DNA of 64,000 nucleotides, taken from Armigeres subalbatus (taxonomy: Eukaryota > Arthropoda > Insecta > Diptera > Culicidae). The notes under the pieces are model-generated. The model did no database searches. It had not been told where the DNA came from and saw only the letters and a program-made list of their open reading frames with translations. How positions within the stretch are numbered: position 1 is the stretch's first letter; every line of letters starts with the position of its first letter. Below, piece after piece: positions 1-11,154 of this stretch. Both the position numbers and the translations under genes were made by a program. The DNA lies in NCBI RefSeq assembly GCF_024139115.2, contig NW_026942669.1:310001-374000 (forward strand). Reading direction: 5' to 3'.

Positions 1-189
1 CAGAAGGACTACGAGAAAATAAACAAAATACGCGGGAAAGCGTCAACGGTATGTTATTTTCTGGAGTTCCAGAAGCTTCCAACAAAGCCGATTATCTTCA
101 CCACTGAAACACAAGTTGCTTGTAAAGCTCACGCTGCTCTCCGTTCGAGAGGAGAAATGGATGATCCTCTAATTCTTCAGCTATGGTAG
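1..189 (+). CDS. Possible terminal exon of an unrecognised gene, cut by the left edge
   Basis: Frame 1 is open from the first base through 62 codons to a TAG at 187-189. An AATAAA signal lies about 200 bp downstream at 385-390, as expected for a last exon and short 3' UTR. The peptide is of balanced composition (contains CYFLEFQKLP and IIFTTETQVACKAHAAL) rather than AT-driven low complexity. I do not recognise the family. A good splice donor (G|GTATGT) lies near base 49, so the exon could instead stop there and the rest be intron. A 62-codon open frame can also arise by chance. The start is outside the window. Confidence 0.3.
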   Translation, partial: QKDYEKINKIRGKASTVCYFLEFQKLPTKPIIFTTETQVACKAHAALRSRGEMDDPLILQLW

Positions 190-384
190 GTCAAAGGTCT
201 ACAAATCAAACAAACCAAATATTCCTCCGCGATAAATTCGACCATTTGTGGATCAAGATCGAACGGCTGATAAAAACTCTGCTTTGCTTGGTTGTGAAGG
301 AATCTGAGTTTTGCCAGAAAGAGTATTTCAATATGCTCATCTAAAAAATTGAAGAAATTGTTTCTAGCAAGCACAAAAAAGGGA

Positions 385-390
385 AATAAA
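385..390 (+). terminator. AATAAA polyadenylation signal candidate
   Basis: AATAAA about 195 bp after the stop of the edge reading frame. It is meaningful only if that frame is a real last exon; the hexamer is common in AT-rich DNA. Confidence 0.25.
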
Positions 391-469
391 ATTATTAGAC
401 TCTTTTAGAAGAATGTCTTCACCAGGGACGGGAAAAACCAAATTTTCAAAAAATCTAGTATGATCAAAA

Positions 470-549
470 TAGAGATGGTCGGGTTTTCAAACCCGAAACC
501 CGAACCGAACCCGAACCCGACGGAAAATGTAAAACCCGACCATCTCTAG
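470..549. mobile_element. Tiny palindromic MITE-like element
   Basis: An 18-bp perfect inverted repeat (tagagatggtcgggtttt and its complement) bounds an 80-bp unit with a CCGAACC-repeat core. TA at both outer ends is compatible with a TA target duplication. It has no coding capacity. Confidence 0.55.
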
Positions 550-1004
550 ATCAAAACTCACCCGTGATCTTACTTTCAAATTATCAAGTGTTAAAATCTC
601 TCCGAATAAGAATCGTTTGAAAATCGAATCTTGATTTGAAGCATTTACCGTTACATTTTGAACTCTTTTTCCTTACTACCTTGAAACCATAACGCCAAAT
701 AGAAGATATAACGGGACTGTTGACAATTAGTTGTTGATAGTAAAAATTAATGTTTGAATAAAAATTCTGTGTTTATTATCGTTTGAGTAAAACATTTGAG
801 AAGTTGTCGCCGGCGACAACTCGCTGACTTTTTTCACGTGAAAAGTTTTTACATGAAAATTGCAATTATTATTGTCTGAAAATGATTCAGCACAACTCTG
901 GTCTTCACCTGTAATCTTTACAGATATATATTTCGTCGAAATAAGTCACGGTACAAAATTAAAAAATGAATTCAATCTAAATAAAACCCAAAGAAAATAC
1001 TCAC
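550..1004. other. Non-coding flank or intron
   Basis: AT-rich DNA with no supportable gene. It ends at the GTGAGT splice donor (minus strand, 999-1004) of the exon to its right, so its right-hand part is probably intron of that gene. Confidence 0.4.
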
Positions 1005-1588
1005 GGCATCGCATTCAGCTTGGCATTGACTTCCGCCCTCCTTTGAGCGGCCGCCGCCGCTGTGGGCGAAAGGGACGCCGTAGCCACGCCACCGGGCCCA
1101 ACCCAACTCACTCCATTGCTGTCGAATGCCGTCCCACCTGCCGCCGCCGACGGTGGCGGGGGCAAACCAATTTGGCTATGCATCGAGTTGGACATCCCGT
1201 GTGGTGCCGGTGGCACCTGGGGTTGCTGCTGCTGCTGAGCGGGATGTGGTGGAATAACTACCGCCGCCGCCCCTTGAACTGTAGACGCAGACTGCTGCTG
1301 CTGCTGGCCGGTAAGGATGTGATTCTGTAGCTGGGCACTGTTCATAGAAGTGGACATGAGATTCGATTGATGGCTACCCAGGGCACCGTGTTGTGCCGTT
1401 GGCTGGTGATGTTGCGCCGCTTGCTGGAGACCCGAGGGCCCTAGCATGTTGTGCTGGTTGGGGGATTTTGGTATGTGATGCACAGGAGGAATCATTCCTC
1501 CGGAGTGCATTGTTGGTGGGGGTTGTTGGTGATGTTGCTGCTGTTGCTGAGCCGGCGGCAGAAGGATGGAATTTAGATTTTGATTACT
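1005..1588 (-). CDS. Internal exon of a Gln/Pro/His-rich protein gene (downstream exon)
   Basis: Read on the minus strand, the exon opens after a TTACAG acceptor (1589-1594) in phase 0 and closes at a GTGAGT donor (999-1004). That gives 194 codons plus two bases. The first stop in this frame overlaps the donor, so it is read as a splice site rather than the protein end. The peptide is low complexity: several runs of 4-5 Gln, a His/Gln segment, Pro stretches, and an Ala run followed by AQRRAEVNAKLNAMP, the only non-repetitive part. Such regions are typical of disordered segments in insect transcriptional or signalling proteins, but no domain is visible and I do not name the gene. GC content and codon use differ sharply from the flanks. 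Plus-strand ORFs over the same bases are shadows. Confidence 0.8.
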
Positions 1589-1651
1589 CTGTAAGAGTGT
1601 AAGATAAGTTATTTTCATAGGCGATTGTCACATATATTTTAGGTAACTTAC
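1589..1651 (-). other. 63-bp spliceosomal intron
   Basis: Minus-strand GTAAGT donor (1646-1651) and a pyrimidine-rich TTACAG acceptor (1589-1594) join two phase-0 exon ends. 63 bp is a typical small intron length in mosquitoes and flies. The intron contains no Gln/Pro-rich sequence, whereas both sides do. Confidence 0.8.
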
Positions 1652-2172
1652 AGTAACACTGTGAGGAGGTAATTGCGGTGGTGCCACGTGTTGATGTTGC
1701 TGGGGCGAGTGTTGTTGTTGTTGTTGTTGGTTCTGTTGCTGCGGTGCCGGCGGTGGATTAATGAACTGTGGTGGTTGCATTCCCACGTGTCCCATGCCAC
1801 CGCCGCCACCACCGGGGACACCAACCCCCGGTTGTGGCGCCGGTCTTTTGTGCTGCCGCGCCGGTGCTGTCGGTGGCATCTGATGCGGCATGAACCATGG
1901 ACAATCGCCCGAGGCGGCCGAATTGGCTGCGGCTACGACGGTTGACGAGAAACCTCGATGATGACCAACGACTGCTGTTTGACCGGACGACTGCAGATTG
2001 ATGGCCGCCGTATGGCTGTTCATTCCGCTGTTCAGCACACTACTTCCGGTGGAGTTCCGACGCGATAGTGTGTTCTGATAAAGGTGATGCTGATAGGAAC
2101 CCTGCTGCTCTATTTGGTGCGGGCTTCCGATGCCTCTGCGATCAATTCGCGACTCTGTCCTCACATCGACAT
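1652..2172 (-). CDS. Internal exon of the same Gln/Pro/His-rich gene (upstream exon)
   Basis: The minus-strand exon starts after a TTCTACAG acceptor (2173-2180) in phase 1 and ends at a GTAAGT donor in phase 0, leaving 173 codons plus two bases. Its beginning is not repetitive (VDVRTESRIDRRGIGSPHQ). It then has an SRRNSTGSS segment that looks like a basophilic phosphorylation site, a hydrophobic DCPWFMPHQMPP patch, a Gly run, and a Pro/Gln/His tail with a seven-Gln run. Both exon boundaries keep frame with the 1005-1588 exon, which supports one transcript. The product is probably disordered; its function is unknown. Further exons must lie right of 2172 or beyond 1005, but none is recognisable. 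Confidence 0.8.
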
Positions 2173-3612
2173 CTGTAGAAGAAACAAAGATTGATATCAA
2201 AATACTAGTTCATGTAATATCGTTCAACAGAATCACCATCAGCAGTTCACAGTAGAATCAATTAGATTACGCTAGTTTGATCCGAGATTGAGCGAAAGAG
2301 TGCCATCGCTCATCAGTAATGAATCACCGTTCTTGCAATCCTCACATCAGCATCATCGCTCGATACCAATACGACAGCGATTATTATGATTGAGATCATG
2401 TGCTGTGCCACTTCATAGGTATTCCATTCATTCCGCCAAGCCCATTCAAACGAGCAGCAAGTCTGATGAATTAGCTTATAATCTAATTTGTTTTATAGGG
2501 GATAGTGGGTTGAAATCGCTCTGTTGGGCGGTATAGCCAACGTTTATTAAGCTATCAGTGAGTATCATATTAACATTTTAATTACAAGACATGAATGGCA
2601 ATGAAAGGGTGACTGAAAATCGCATTTGAAATACGACTTTCATTCGAATTATTTGTTTGATTATATCAAATATAGTAGATTAACAATATAGTCCACTTCG
2701 AGTATCCCCATATATTAGGCAACGGACAGCACAATCATACCATCTTGCGCCACAAAAGGCAACTAACGTCTGCAAACGATAGCCAAGGGGTGTGATAATT
2801 GGAAAAATTACAATAGTTTAACAATTATTAATAGTTTGAATTACATTTTTGAAAATTATATTTTCAAACTCAGATGTCAAAATGGACCCATACGATGATT
2901 TCTAGCACATCATTTAAACTTGTCATACTACATATTGCATCATACGTTTGGACACCCCTCGACATGTCTTTTCACTACACTGCTTGCCTTTTGTGACACA
3001 GCGGCGCTACTGTGTTGTCTTTCGAAATCAGCCAGAGTGGACTATATTGGTAATAGAGTATATTTGATTATATGCAATAATTATAGAAATATATTTCCCC
3101 CGATATAGAAATAATTTGAAACAAAAGGATTTGGAATTTCTGTTATAATGACTGAGAGATCAAAGTACAAATTGCACAGCATCATTATTTCAAGAAGTAC
3201 AAAAAACAACTGGATCATATTAATATTGAATCCATATCAATATAGAAAAGTTATGTTTATGGTGGCAGCATGGTCCTTGGTCGTCTTACTCCGAGCGGTT
3301 ATCCATATAAACCAAAAAAAGGTAATAAACGTACATCTTATCCCACTTCCCCTTCACACGGTGCTATAATCATTGATATTTTCCAGTAGCAGGGCTGTTT
3401 AGAAAATAAAATGTCATGAAATTTGTCTATAAACTGATTCCTAAGAGAGCTATAATAGTGGGACTAATGGCTCAGGGTTTTTGAGCTTTCGAATCGAATT
3501 TAGCATTGTTTTTGTTATAGAATAGATTCACGGAGAATAATGCATTTAGTTTAAAACAACCATATTGTTATCGTGTAAAAAATATATTAAAAAATCACGT
3601 TAAACGTTGTTG
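2173..3612. other. Probable intron/intergenic DNA
   Basis: It starts at the acceptor of the minus-strand exon. AT-rich; I see no coding exon, RNA gene or terminal-repeat element. ORFs here are short and AT-driven. Confidence 0.4.
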
Positions 3613-3804
3613 TCAAATAAAATTCACACCGGAATAGCCCTCCAAAGCAAGTTTGTTCATCTTGCTCGCGGCGATTCTGTCCTGTCGATAGGGATGCAGT
3701 AGCCCAGCTAAACCAGAGCCGATTGAAACGCCTACGTACATAGAGCTGCCACTTGCCACCCACGTCGCGACGAACGACGCGACGATGTGGATGGATCGAT
3801 ACAT
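3613..3804 (-). CDS. Small ORF with a hydrophobic N-terminal half, uncertain
   Basis: 63 codons, ATG to stop, in a locally GC-richer patch. The N-terminal half is hydrophobic (IVASFVATWVASG, then SSMYVGVSIGSGLAGLL), followed by a charged tail (RQDRIAASKMNKLALEGYSG). This could be a signal/membrane-anchored small protein or an exon. The bases just before the ATG (CG|GTATGT) also resemble a splice donor, which argues for another exon structure. No family is recognised and no neighbouring exon found. It may be chance. Confidence 0.2.
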   Translation of the reverse strand: MYRSIHIVASFVATWVASGSSMYVGVSIGSGLAGLLHPYRQDRIAASKMNKLALEGYSGVNFI

Positions 3805-5849
3805 ACCGGAATTGGTTTAACGTTATGCGGCCGACTGGAAGCTGAACGTTTTGATTTGAAAAATACTCAAACTCAAAACTCTTTTATTGGGAGGTGGTCA
3901 TGAATATTGCATAGGCACACAGTTGAAAGTGGAGAACCGGGTCATCGGGTAGCAGCAGTCAGTTTTGAACAATATATGAGAGGAGTGCATTGTGGGTATT
4001 GTTTGTTGTTTGAAATGATGCTACGCTCGATTCTGAATGATGAACTCGCCCCGGTCACTGGGCAACCTAAACTACATTTTCTGGTGGAGTTGCTGTCATG
4101 TATTTGGGTAATGACTAGATCAACTACTCAATTGTTGACAAATTTGTTGATTGAAGGCGGGAAACTCAATCATGCTAATTTATCCAGCTTGTGTACCATT
4201 GGCCGTTTTGAGACAAGTTTGCTTGTACTACAAGTAGAGTGACGTGAAATTGCTCGAATGTAGTCGTACGCTCGCTTTTGGATTTCATGATCGATTCACG
4301 TGAGAATGAGCTGAAATTGATTCACGTCACATCATTCTACTCATAGAATAAGCCCTAAGGCAAACAGTAATAACCTTGAGCGGAATTAAACTTATCATTT
4401 CATTATCATTTAGTATTCAGCATCAGGTGAAATATGATGTATGAACCTTCGAGCAATGTTGCCCTACACCACCCTTTGATAAGAAATGTAAAAATGTTAT
4501 ACAATATGGACCCTGTAGTAAGCATAGTAACATAGCGGGCAAAGAAAATTTAGGATTTCCAATAAAATAAAACCAGGATGGTTTTTCGGCGGTTTCCTTT
4601 GCGAAGCATGTTAGTTATTTTTGGTAAACAATTTTAAGGGTTTGTCCTTAAAATTGTATTGTTGTTATTACTGAGCAATTATTAATCCCTCAAATACTAT
4701 TTTAACAAGAAGTAACAGAAGGGAGTTAAGTAGATAAGCCAAACTTGGACCCGTGGACTACCACCAGAAATAGTGCTATATTTAACGGATACTTGTAACT
4801 TTCGCGAGTGGTAGAAATGCTATAAGTGCAGTGAGAAATAGTAATTACGGTTCAATAGGAAACTCTGGAATCGCTGTTCAACAAATTATTGGCGCCGATA
4901 AGACTGATTGCCGATGTCGACAGCATAGAATAGTGAGAGTGATTGATTGCCGATGGCCAAAGTTCGAACGAATTTGCCTCCGTAGTTACCAAGATTTCTC
5001 GCTTCCGCCATCAGGGAATGTATTAATTTGGTGAGATTGTTGCTATATGTTTTTATAATGATTCCTATTTACATATGACACTAGATACGTGCTGGATTGT
5101 ATAATCCGGAAGTTTGTTTATGGATCCATTGTCCAATTGATAATGGTAACATAAACAGGCGGGGCTTATTGTAAGTGAAAGTGGCCTCGGACTGGTCATG
5201 AAATACCAGGCAGTCTGAAATGGGTCGCTGGATCTGCAGTAGAGCTAACACCTTCTAACTCCCGGATTAAATCTGCCTGTAAAACAGACAGCTTTCTTCC
5301 ATAACATCACTGCCAGCCAGTGGGGGTTAGAATGGGCACGCACGCACAATTAAGGGTTCGTCCTCTTATGATTTCAAGAAAATATCAAGGAAACTCATAA
5401 GCTTCATTACAAAATCCATGAAAAAATGGGAAAGGGAAAAAATCTTATCATGTCGAAAAATATTCATATTTTATCTTTGATTTTTCTTTTGTTCATGGTC
5501 AAAATTTAAAATAGTTTATGTTATTCACTGTTTTTTTATGTAACGCTCGCAATTTAAAAAGAAATTTGACCCTAATCACCAACAACCAATCACAAAACTT
5601 TTTTATACATTCCAAAAACTTTGTACGAGAAACGAAATTTTAATTTATTAAACAAAATATCATAATTTTTAACCACAACCTCCCCCCATCACAAAACTGC
5701 AATATTTGGTACATCTATGTACCAAATCACCACAAAGCAAGTTCAGATCGATAAAGCATATTCATATGATACGATAACACCTTTGATCTCCTCCAAAACA
5801 AGCAAAGCATAATTGTAAAAAATGATTTTGCCTAATTTTCGACGTCCTT
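3805..5849. other. Gene-free stretch with minor repeats
   Basis: No gene is supported; the 111-codon ORF at 3907-4242 has no recognisable feature. An imperfect inverted repeat (agtagagtgacgtgaa versus ttcacgtcacatc..ctact) lies at about 4236-4341. A cactgccagccagtg segment near 5307-5335 recurs near 62407-62432, so it is part of a dispersed repeat. Confidence 0.35.
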
Positions 5850-5956
5850 TGCACCAGTTGTCGCACTAGTGGTCCCAATTTGGCCAATCCCATAAGAAAA
5901 CAATGGGATTTGCCAAATAAGGAACCAAAATTAAGAATAGTGCCACAACTGGTGCA
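5850..5956. mobile_element. Short MITE-like inverted repeat
   Basis: Termini TGCACCAGTTGT and its complement (acaactggtgca) enclose about 107 bp. The arms continue imperfectly (gCACTA, AATTTGGC) to a cccat..atggg centre. No ORF and no unambiguous target duplication. Confidence 0.45.
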
Positions 5957-6928
5957 TGCGTTCCTATTATGGATTAATCAATTTTGAGGATTATAACAAA
6001 TTTGTGGTTTTCACAGCTGTTCTAAGGAGCAGGAAGTAAAACCTTTCGCTTGATATATAAAGTAAACCCGCATGCCTTTTACTTATATTTAAAAACACAG
6101 TTGTTCTTATGTATGGCGACAATTGGTACACCTACCCTATCCAATATTTACGCAGTTTCAGAGATTTTAAATTATCATCTGAATATATTTTGGAAAGTTC
6201 ACAAGTATTGATACGTAATCAACAAACCGCCCTAAATTTCCATTACATTATCAAGCACAGATGCAGATTTCAATATTTCGATTCATTTTATGTTACAAAA
6301 TTGATGTATTTATGTAATAATAAAAGAAAAACATTCATGTTTACTTTATGTATGCGGTAATGACCATTTTAGCAACCCCTCGATCTAGGAAGTGTATATA
6401 AACCTGAAAATATTGATCTGAACCCTCAACAGTTCAATTAATACGATATAGAGTTTGATAGGTTTTGAAAACAGATTATAAAATCAGCAAATTTCGGTGC
6501 GCATCCTGCTTGCATCACCATATTCCAATTCATAAACTATGACATTAAACCCCTTCAATAAGTTACTGTTTGATTGAAAGTTGGAAATCCTGTTGATATG
6601 GCTGAGTCCATGAAAAGCAATTCCATCGACTAGTTGGCGACTAGCAGGTGTAGTTGCAGTCAAAAGCGGATCAGGAAACATATATCCATGGTGGGAGAGA
6701 GACCAGACTGTTCATAAGAACATCAAGTTAAATGGTTGGCCAAGTTTCAGAGCGAATATGAAGTCACGAAGAAATTAAGAGCAACTTCCGAACCAAAAAG
6801 CACTTAGTGGTCATTTTTCCGATTCATCATTTAATTTCCGACATGAACAGAGCATCACTCAGCGGATACGAAAAGTTTCACACTTTTTTTTTTCTATTGA
6901 CTTGTTCAAATTTAGTTAATAGTTTCGC
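5957..6928. other. Gene-free stretch
   Basis: No coding gene recognised. A TATA-like gtatataaac at about 6393-6402 followed some 30 bp later by a cAGTTc initiator-like site is the only promoter-like combination, but no open frame follows it. Confidence 0.3.
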
Positions 6929-8330
6929 GTGCGTGGTGGCGATGTTCTAGTTGTTGTTTCCTATGAGCTTGTTTCCTGCCAGATCGCCGTCGGACAATTC
7001 AGTTCAATTGAGACTGTTTGGGCCAAAATAAGTCTCTCTAGACGCAGCGTTTTCATCGGTGCATCGTACATTCCTCCCGACCGACGACATGATTGCAGTG
7101 TAATACAACTTCACCTTGATGCTACAGAATACTGAGGAGAAATGCAGCCTTTTCGCTAAACACTTCTCAAGTGTATTCTCGAGCTATTCGCCTTCTCAGG
7201 ATGCCACTGATAGAGCTGTGAGTGCAGTACCTAGCAATGTAGTGGATGTGGATGTCTTTGATATAGACGTTCAAATGGTTCTGTCAGCTATACATCAGAC
7301 CAAATCATCCTTTTCTCCTGGACCTAGCGTTCTTCCATCGGCCGTGCTGAAGAAATGCTCTGATATTCTAGCTGTTCTACTTTGTCTACTATTCAGCCTA
7401 TTACACCAGCAGAGTAAATTTCCTGTGAAATGCTCTACTATGTTCCCAGTTTTCAAGAAAGGCGACAAACGTGATGTGAGAAACTACACACTTAATTTTT
7501 TTTACCGGGATCTCAGCAAAATGGTCAACTTTTACCGAGATTCGCACAGCCGTGCCCCAGCAAACATGTTTTTTGCTGAGATTTCTGTCAAAATTGCTGG
7601 AAATCAGCAAATAATTTGCCGAATGTACCGTGGCATTACATCAGTCGCTGATGAACGATAGAATGTTCGCTTCCTGCAATAATTACATCAGCCCCTATTA
7701 TCAGCATGGTTTCTTTCCCGGCCGCTCTGTGGAAACGAATCTAACCAGTTTTACTTCGTTTTGCATGGGGAACATATGTAAAAAAATTCTAATAGATGCC
7801 GTTTACACCGATCTCAAATCTGCCTTCGACAAAGTTAATCATGACTTGCTGCTTGCAAAACTAGAAAAAATGGGCTGTTCTTTTTCTTTATGCACCTGGC
7901 TCAGATCATCTCTGGTTGGACGCTTGAACCTTTCTGGAGTTCCACAAGGTAACACCCTTGGACCATTGCTATTCTCGCTTTCCATAAACGATGTAAGCCT
8001 TATTCTGCGATGTGGAGGTATGCTGCTGTTGTTTGCCGATGACCTTAAAATGTATGTAGTCGTCCGAGGCCTCACTGACTGCTATGAGCTACAGAACCTT
8101 CTCGAAATCTTCCATGACTGGTGTACTCGGAATATGATGGTTCTGAGCATCCCGAAGTGCTGTGTCATAAGTTTCCGACGAACGACTAATTTCATCCAGT
8201 TTGACTGATTCTCAACTTCAACGGGTTGATCATGTTAATGACCTAGGAGTTGTTTTGGATGAAAAGCTCTCCTACAGTCGCCACGTACGTATAACGTACA
8301 CTTTGAAAAATAATTTAAATTTGGGTAGTT
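6929..8330 (+). pseudogene. Degenerate Jockey/CR1-like LINE, endonuclease and reverse transcriptase fragments
   Basis: Successive plus-strand frames carry pieces of one non-LTR retrotransposon protein. 6929-7120 has the end of the AP-endonuclease (RRSVFIGASYIPPDR). 7116-7487 has the start of the reverse transcriptase (SFSPGPSVLP..PVFKKGDKRDVRNY). 7640-8205 has the RT core with AFDKVNHDLL, the GVPQGNTLGPLLF motif and the catalytic LLFADD. The DLGVVLDEKL region follows in another frame to about 8300. The segment between endonuclease and RT is missing, a small MITE interrupts RT at 7488-7625, and at least two frameshifts are present. It is not functional. Clade assignment is inferred from motif style. 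Confidence 0.8.
7488..7625 (+). mobile_element. Small MITE-like insertion inside the LINE reverse transcriptase
   Basis: It interrupts the conserved RT sequence exactly between VRNY and RGITS; removing it rejoins the coding sequence. 'tac' on both sides (7485-7487 and 7626-7628) may be a short target duplication. It contains ctcagcaaaat..tttaccgaga..cgcacagcc..ccccagcaa, and the same series of motifs recurs at 25049-25165. Confidence 0.6.
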
Positions 8331-8930
8331 ATTACAAAATAATTTACTAAATTGTTATGATCATTCATGTAGGGATGACATTATTGTATGGAGTCTAATT
8401 TTATAAGATAGAAGCATCAATTACTGTTTTCCCCAGATTGCACTATCCTCAGACTTATCCCGAAGTATTGCATGATATTGAGTTAATGAGGTTTTAGGCA
8501 TATTCTATGGACAAATGTCTAGTTGATATTAGTCAAAGTCAGAATTTATGACGGGTTGTTTTCAGGTCTAAGTCAGCCAATGTCGAGTGAAGTAAAGTAA
8601 AGTCAGCCAATGTCGAGTAAAGTATTGGATCTACAACCAGGCTTGAATTGTGTACCAGATTATTTTTAAATTAATCCTAAAAAAAAATACTGGTGCTAAT
8701 TTTGTGGAGGAATTCCTGTAGAAAATTCTAAAAGAGTTTCAGAAAGAATTTCCGAATAATTTCTTGAAATTTTTTTTTTATTGAATTCATGAAAGAATTA
8801 AAAAAAAACTGAACAAATTTTTGAAACGAATTCGTAAAGTAATTTCCGGAGGAATATTTTAAAGAATTTCCAATGGAATTTTTGAAGGAATTCCTAAAAA
8901 AAATCCGAAGGAGGAACTCCTAGATTTCTG

Positions 8931-9764
8931 TGTTGGTTATGTTATGTGATGAGTGTTGCCGAGATATTCATGAAAATTCAGTCTAATGCGTTTATTTTTT
9001 TCGAATGGCAGGTAAAACTCGTCTTTATATGTAGATTTTCCTAGTACTTTAGCAACTGCAATAGTGTAGGGCATGATAAGCCTCCTCCACCCTATAAGAC
9101 CGCATCCAACCACTCACCATAGTCCTCCAACCCAACACCAGAGGCACCTTCGTTAATTAGCCATTAAGGGGTGGGGTAATTAGGTCGATACTATGAGACG
9201 AGGTGACTGACCTGGAAAAGGAGGTCATAACCCTGGGATACGGTCACTATTTCAAAGTACTTCGAAGCGGACGGATATTATAAAATTACCAAAGTTGGAA
9301 GTTGAACAGTAGAGAAGAAAGTGTGAGGAACAAGAGAAGGGTTTTGGACAACCCCACTGTTTTTGGGTTGAAAATCCCAATAAGAACCGCCGGCATTCCA
9401 TGGTTCCGTAGTCGGCCTAATCCGGCATTATTTCCGCCGATAGTCGATCGGCGTTCTTATTGATCGAGTTGCAACGGAGCAAGGAGTGAGGAAGATCCAC
9501 AAGCCACCCCTGCGATACTACCGGTAAGCCCGCAGCGAACGAAGTTGCTCGCTGCCGGGTCGTCGGCAACAGAAGGAAGGGAGGAAAAAAATGGAGTGGT
9601 GCAGTGCTGCCAGGAAGAGGGGCTCTAAATACAGGTTAACTAACTCTAAGATAGAAGACAGAAGTAAATAAAGTGTCGCAAAATAAAAATTTGCGATTTT
9701 CCCTGCATTTGCTTGCGAGAGTTTCCTGTCCGCGAGCGCTGGGCATACTTTCCCGATAATAACA
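8931..9764. mobile_element. Possible solo LTR or LTR-like insertion
   Basis: An 834-bp GC-richer segment interrupts the GAATTCC block. It begins TGTTggTTAT and ends ATaATAACA, i.e. TG..CA with short imperfect inverted ends. It has an AATAAAG signal near 9666. Flanks (atttctg / attcctg) are only an approximate duplication. No gag/pol sequence is present, so if real it is a solo LTR. The call rests on ends and context only. Confidence 0.3.
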
Positions 9765-10693
9765 AATTCCTGAAGGATTTTTAAATTGAACTCCTGAAGG
9801 AGCTTCCGACATTCTTAGAATTCTCCAAGAATTTCTTTGGGCATTGCTTCAAAATTTCCTTCAGAAATTCCCCCAGGGTTTTCTTTTAAAGATCCTCCGG
9901 AAATAAATATTGAAATCATTTTCAAATTCTTCCTCAATGTTTTATTCGAAAGAATGAAATTTAAGAATTATTTCAGAATCTGCCTCAGGAGTTCCTTCGG
10001 AATTCAAAACTTCCTCCTGGAATTCTTTCGGAAATTCTTCGAATCATTCATTCTGAAATATATTCACGAATTCCTTTTAAACACTCTCTGGAAATACCTT
10101 CCGAAACTCCTTTGAAAATATGTACGGAAAATATTTTGGTAATTCTTTCGGATATTCTATTGGGGATTCGTTCTGGAACTCATTTACAAATTTCTTAGAA
10201 AAATTATGAAGGCGTAGGAATTTCTTTGGAAGTTGCTTTAGATTTTTTATTTTTTAGGAATTCATTTCCACCGGAAATCTCTAAGGAGATTCTTTCACAA
10301 ATTCCTTAAGAAATTTCTTCAGAAATTCCTGTTAGCGTTGAACTTAATTTCTAAAGCCAAGACACCAACCTTATATGGCGCTTATATAGTTCGATTCCAT
10401 TTTCCTAACAACTTTAAACGCAATGGTCGATCGTTATTAAATTCAATAGTGATCAATAAGGCTTTGTCCCCTGTCGAATGCAACTTGTTGCGAGAAAATC
10501 GGTTAAGAATCACTCTATGAAAAAGTGGCTAATGTTTTTCGGTTTTCGTGTGCACACACACACACATACACACGGACAGACAGACATTTGTTCAGCTCGA
10601 CGAGCTGAGTCGATTGGTATATAACATCATGGGTTTCTGAGACTTCTATAAAAAGTTCGATTTTGGAGTGAAATGATAGCCTTTCGGTACAAC

Positions 10694-11154
10694 TAGGGAT
10701 CCTATATTAAGAGATGTGCGAATACTTTTCCAGACGATTTAGCAACGCTGTTACTTTCGTAAACAAAAGCTGCCTGCACTTGCCGTGGCGCAAAATGTTT
10801 GAGCTTGAACATGACTTTGAGTACAATGGCATTTCCAGATTCCATTATCTAACGTCCAACAATGCATTATCACTAAAAAAAAGTGCAATACAAATGAACA
10901 AAGTACCATGCATAAACCACTTCAACAATAGAATAAACAATTTGTTTTACATTGGCAATAGACTACTTCAACTTGCCAATGTAAAACAAATTGTTTATTC
11001 GACAAAACTTTTCGTAAAATCTTTTTCATTACAATCGCAATACCTTTCAGTCCGCAACAATAACAATGTTTATTTGGCTCAGATTCTGACAGCTCTCAAT
11101 GCTCGATTGGCTCAAGATGGCCGCTTTCGCATATCTCTGAATGTAGGATCCCTA
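10694..11154. mobile_element. Complete non-autonomous hAT-type MITE with 8-bp TSD
   Basis: A perfect 8-bp direct repeat ggtacaac (10686-10693 and 11155-11162) brackets a 461-bp unit. The ends are TAGGGATCCTA and its exact complement, with similarity continuing to about 29 bp (three mismatches). Excision in silico restores the family N sequence ..cggtacaacttt... An 8-bp TSD with TAGGG ends fits the hAT superfamily; only one TSD base fits the nTnnnnAn preference. The internal 219-codon ORF is not transposase and is probably fortuitous. Confidence 0.85.
10931..11000. repeat. Perfect 28-bp inverted repeat with 14-nt loop
   Basis: Arms 10931-10958 and 10973-11000 are exactly complementary around the loop 10959-10972. 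It lies in the middle of the hAT-type MITE and would form a strong RNA or DNA hairpin. Confidence 0.9.

Noticed and set aside
860..1330. 156-codon plus-strand Arg-rich ORF
   Set aside because: Antisense shadow of the CAG-rich minus-strand exon.
3907..4242. 111-codon plus-strand ORF
   Set aside because: No motif, no splice context and AT-rich composition; not enough to call a gene.
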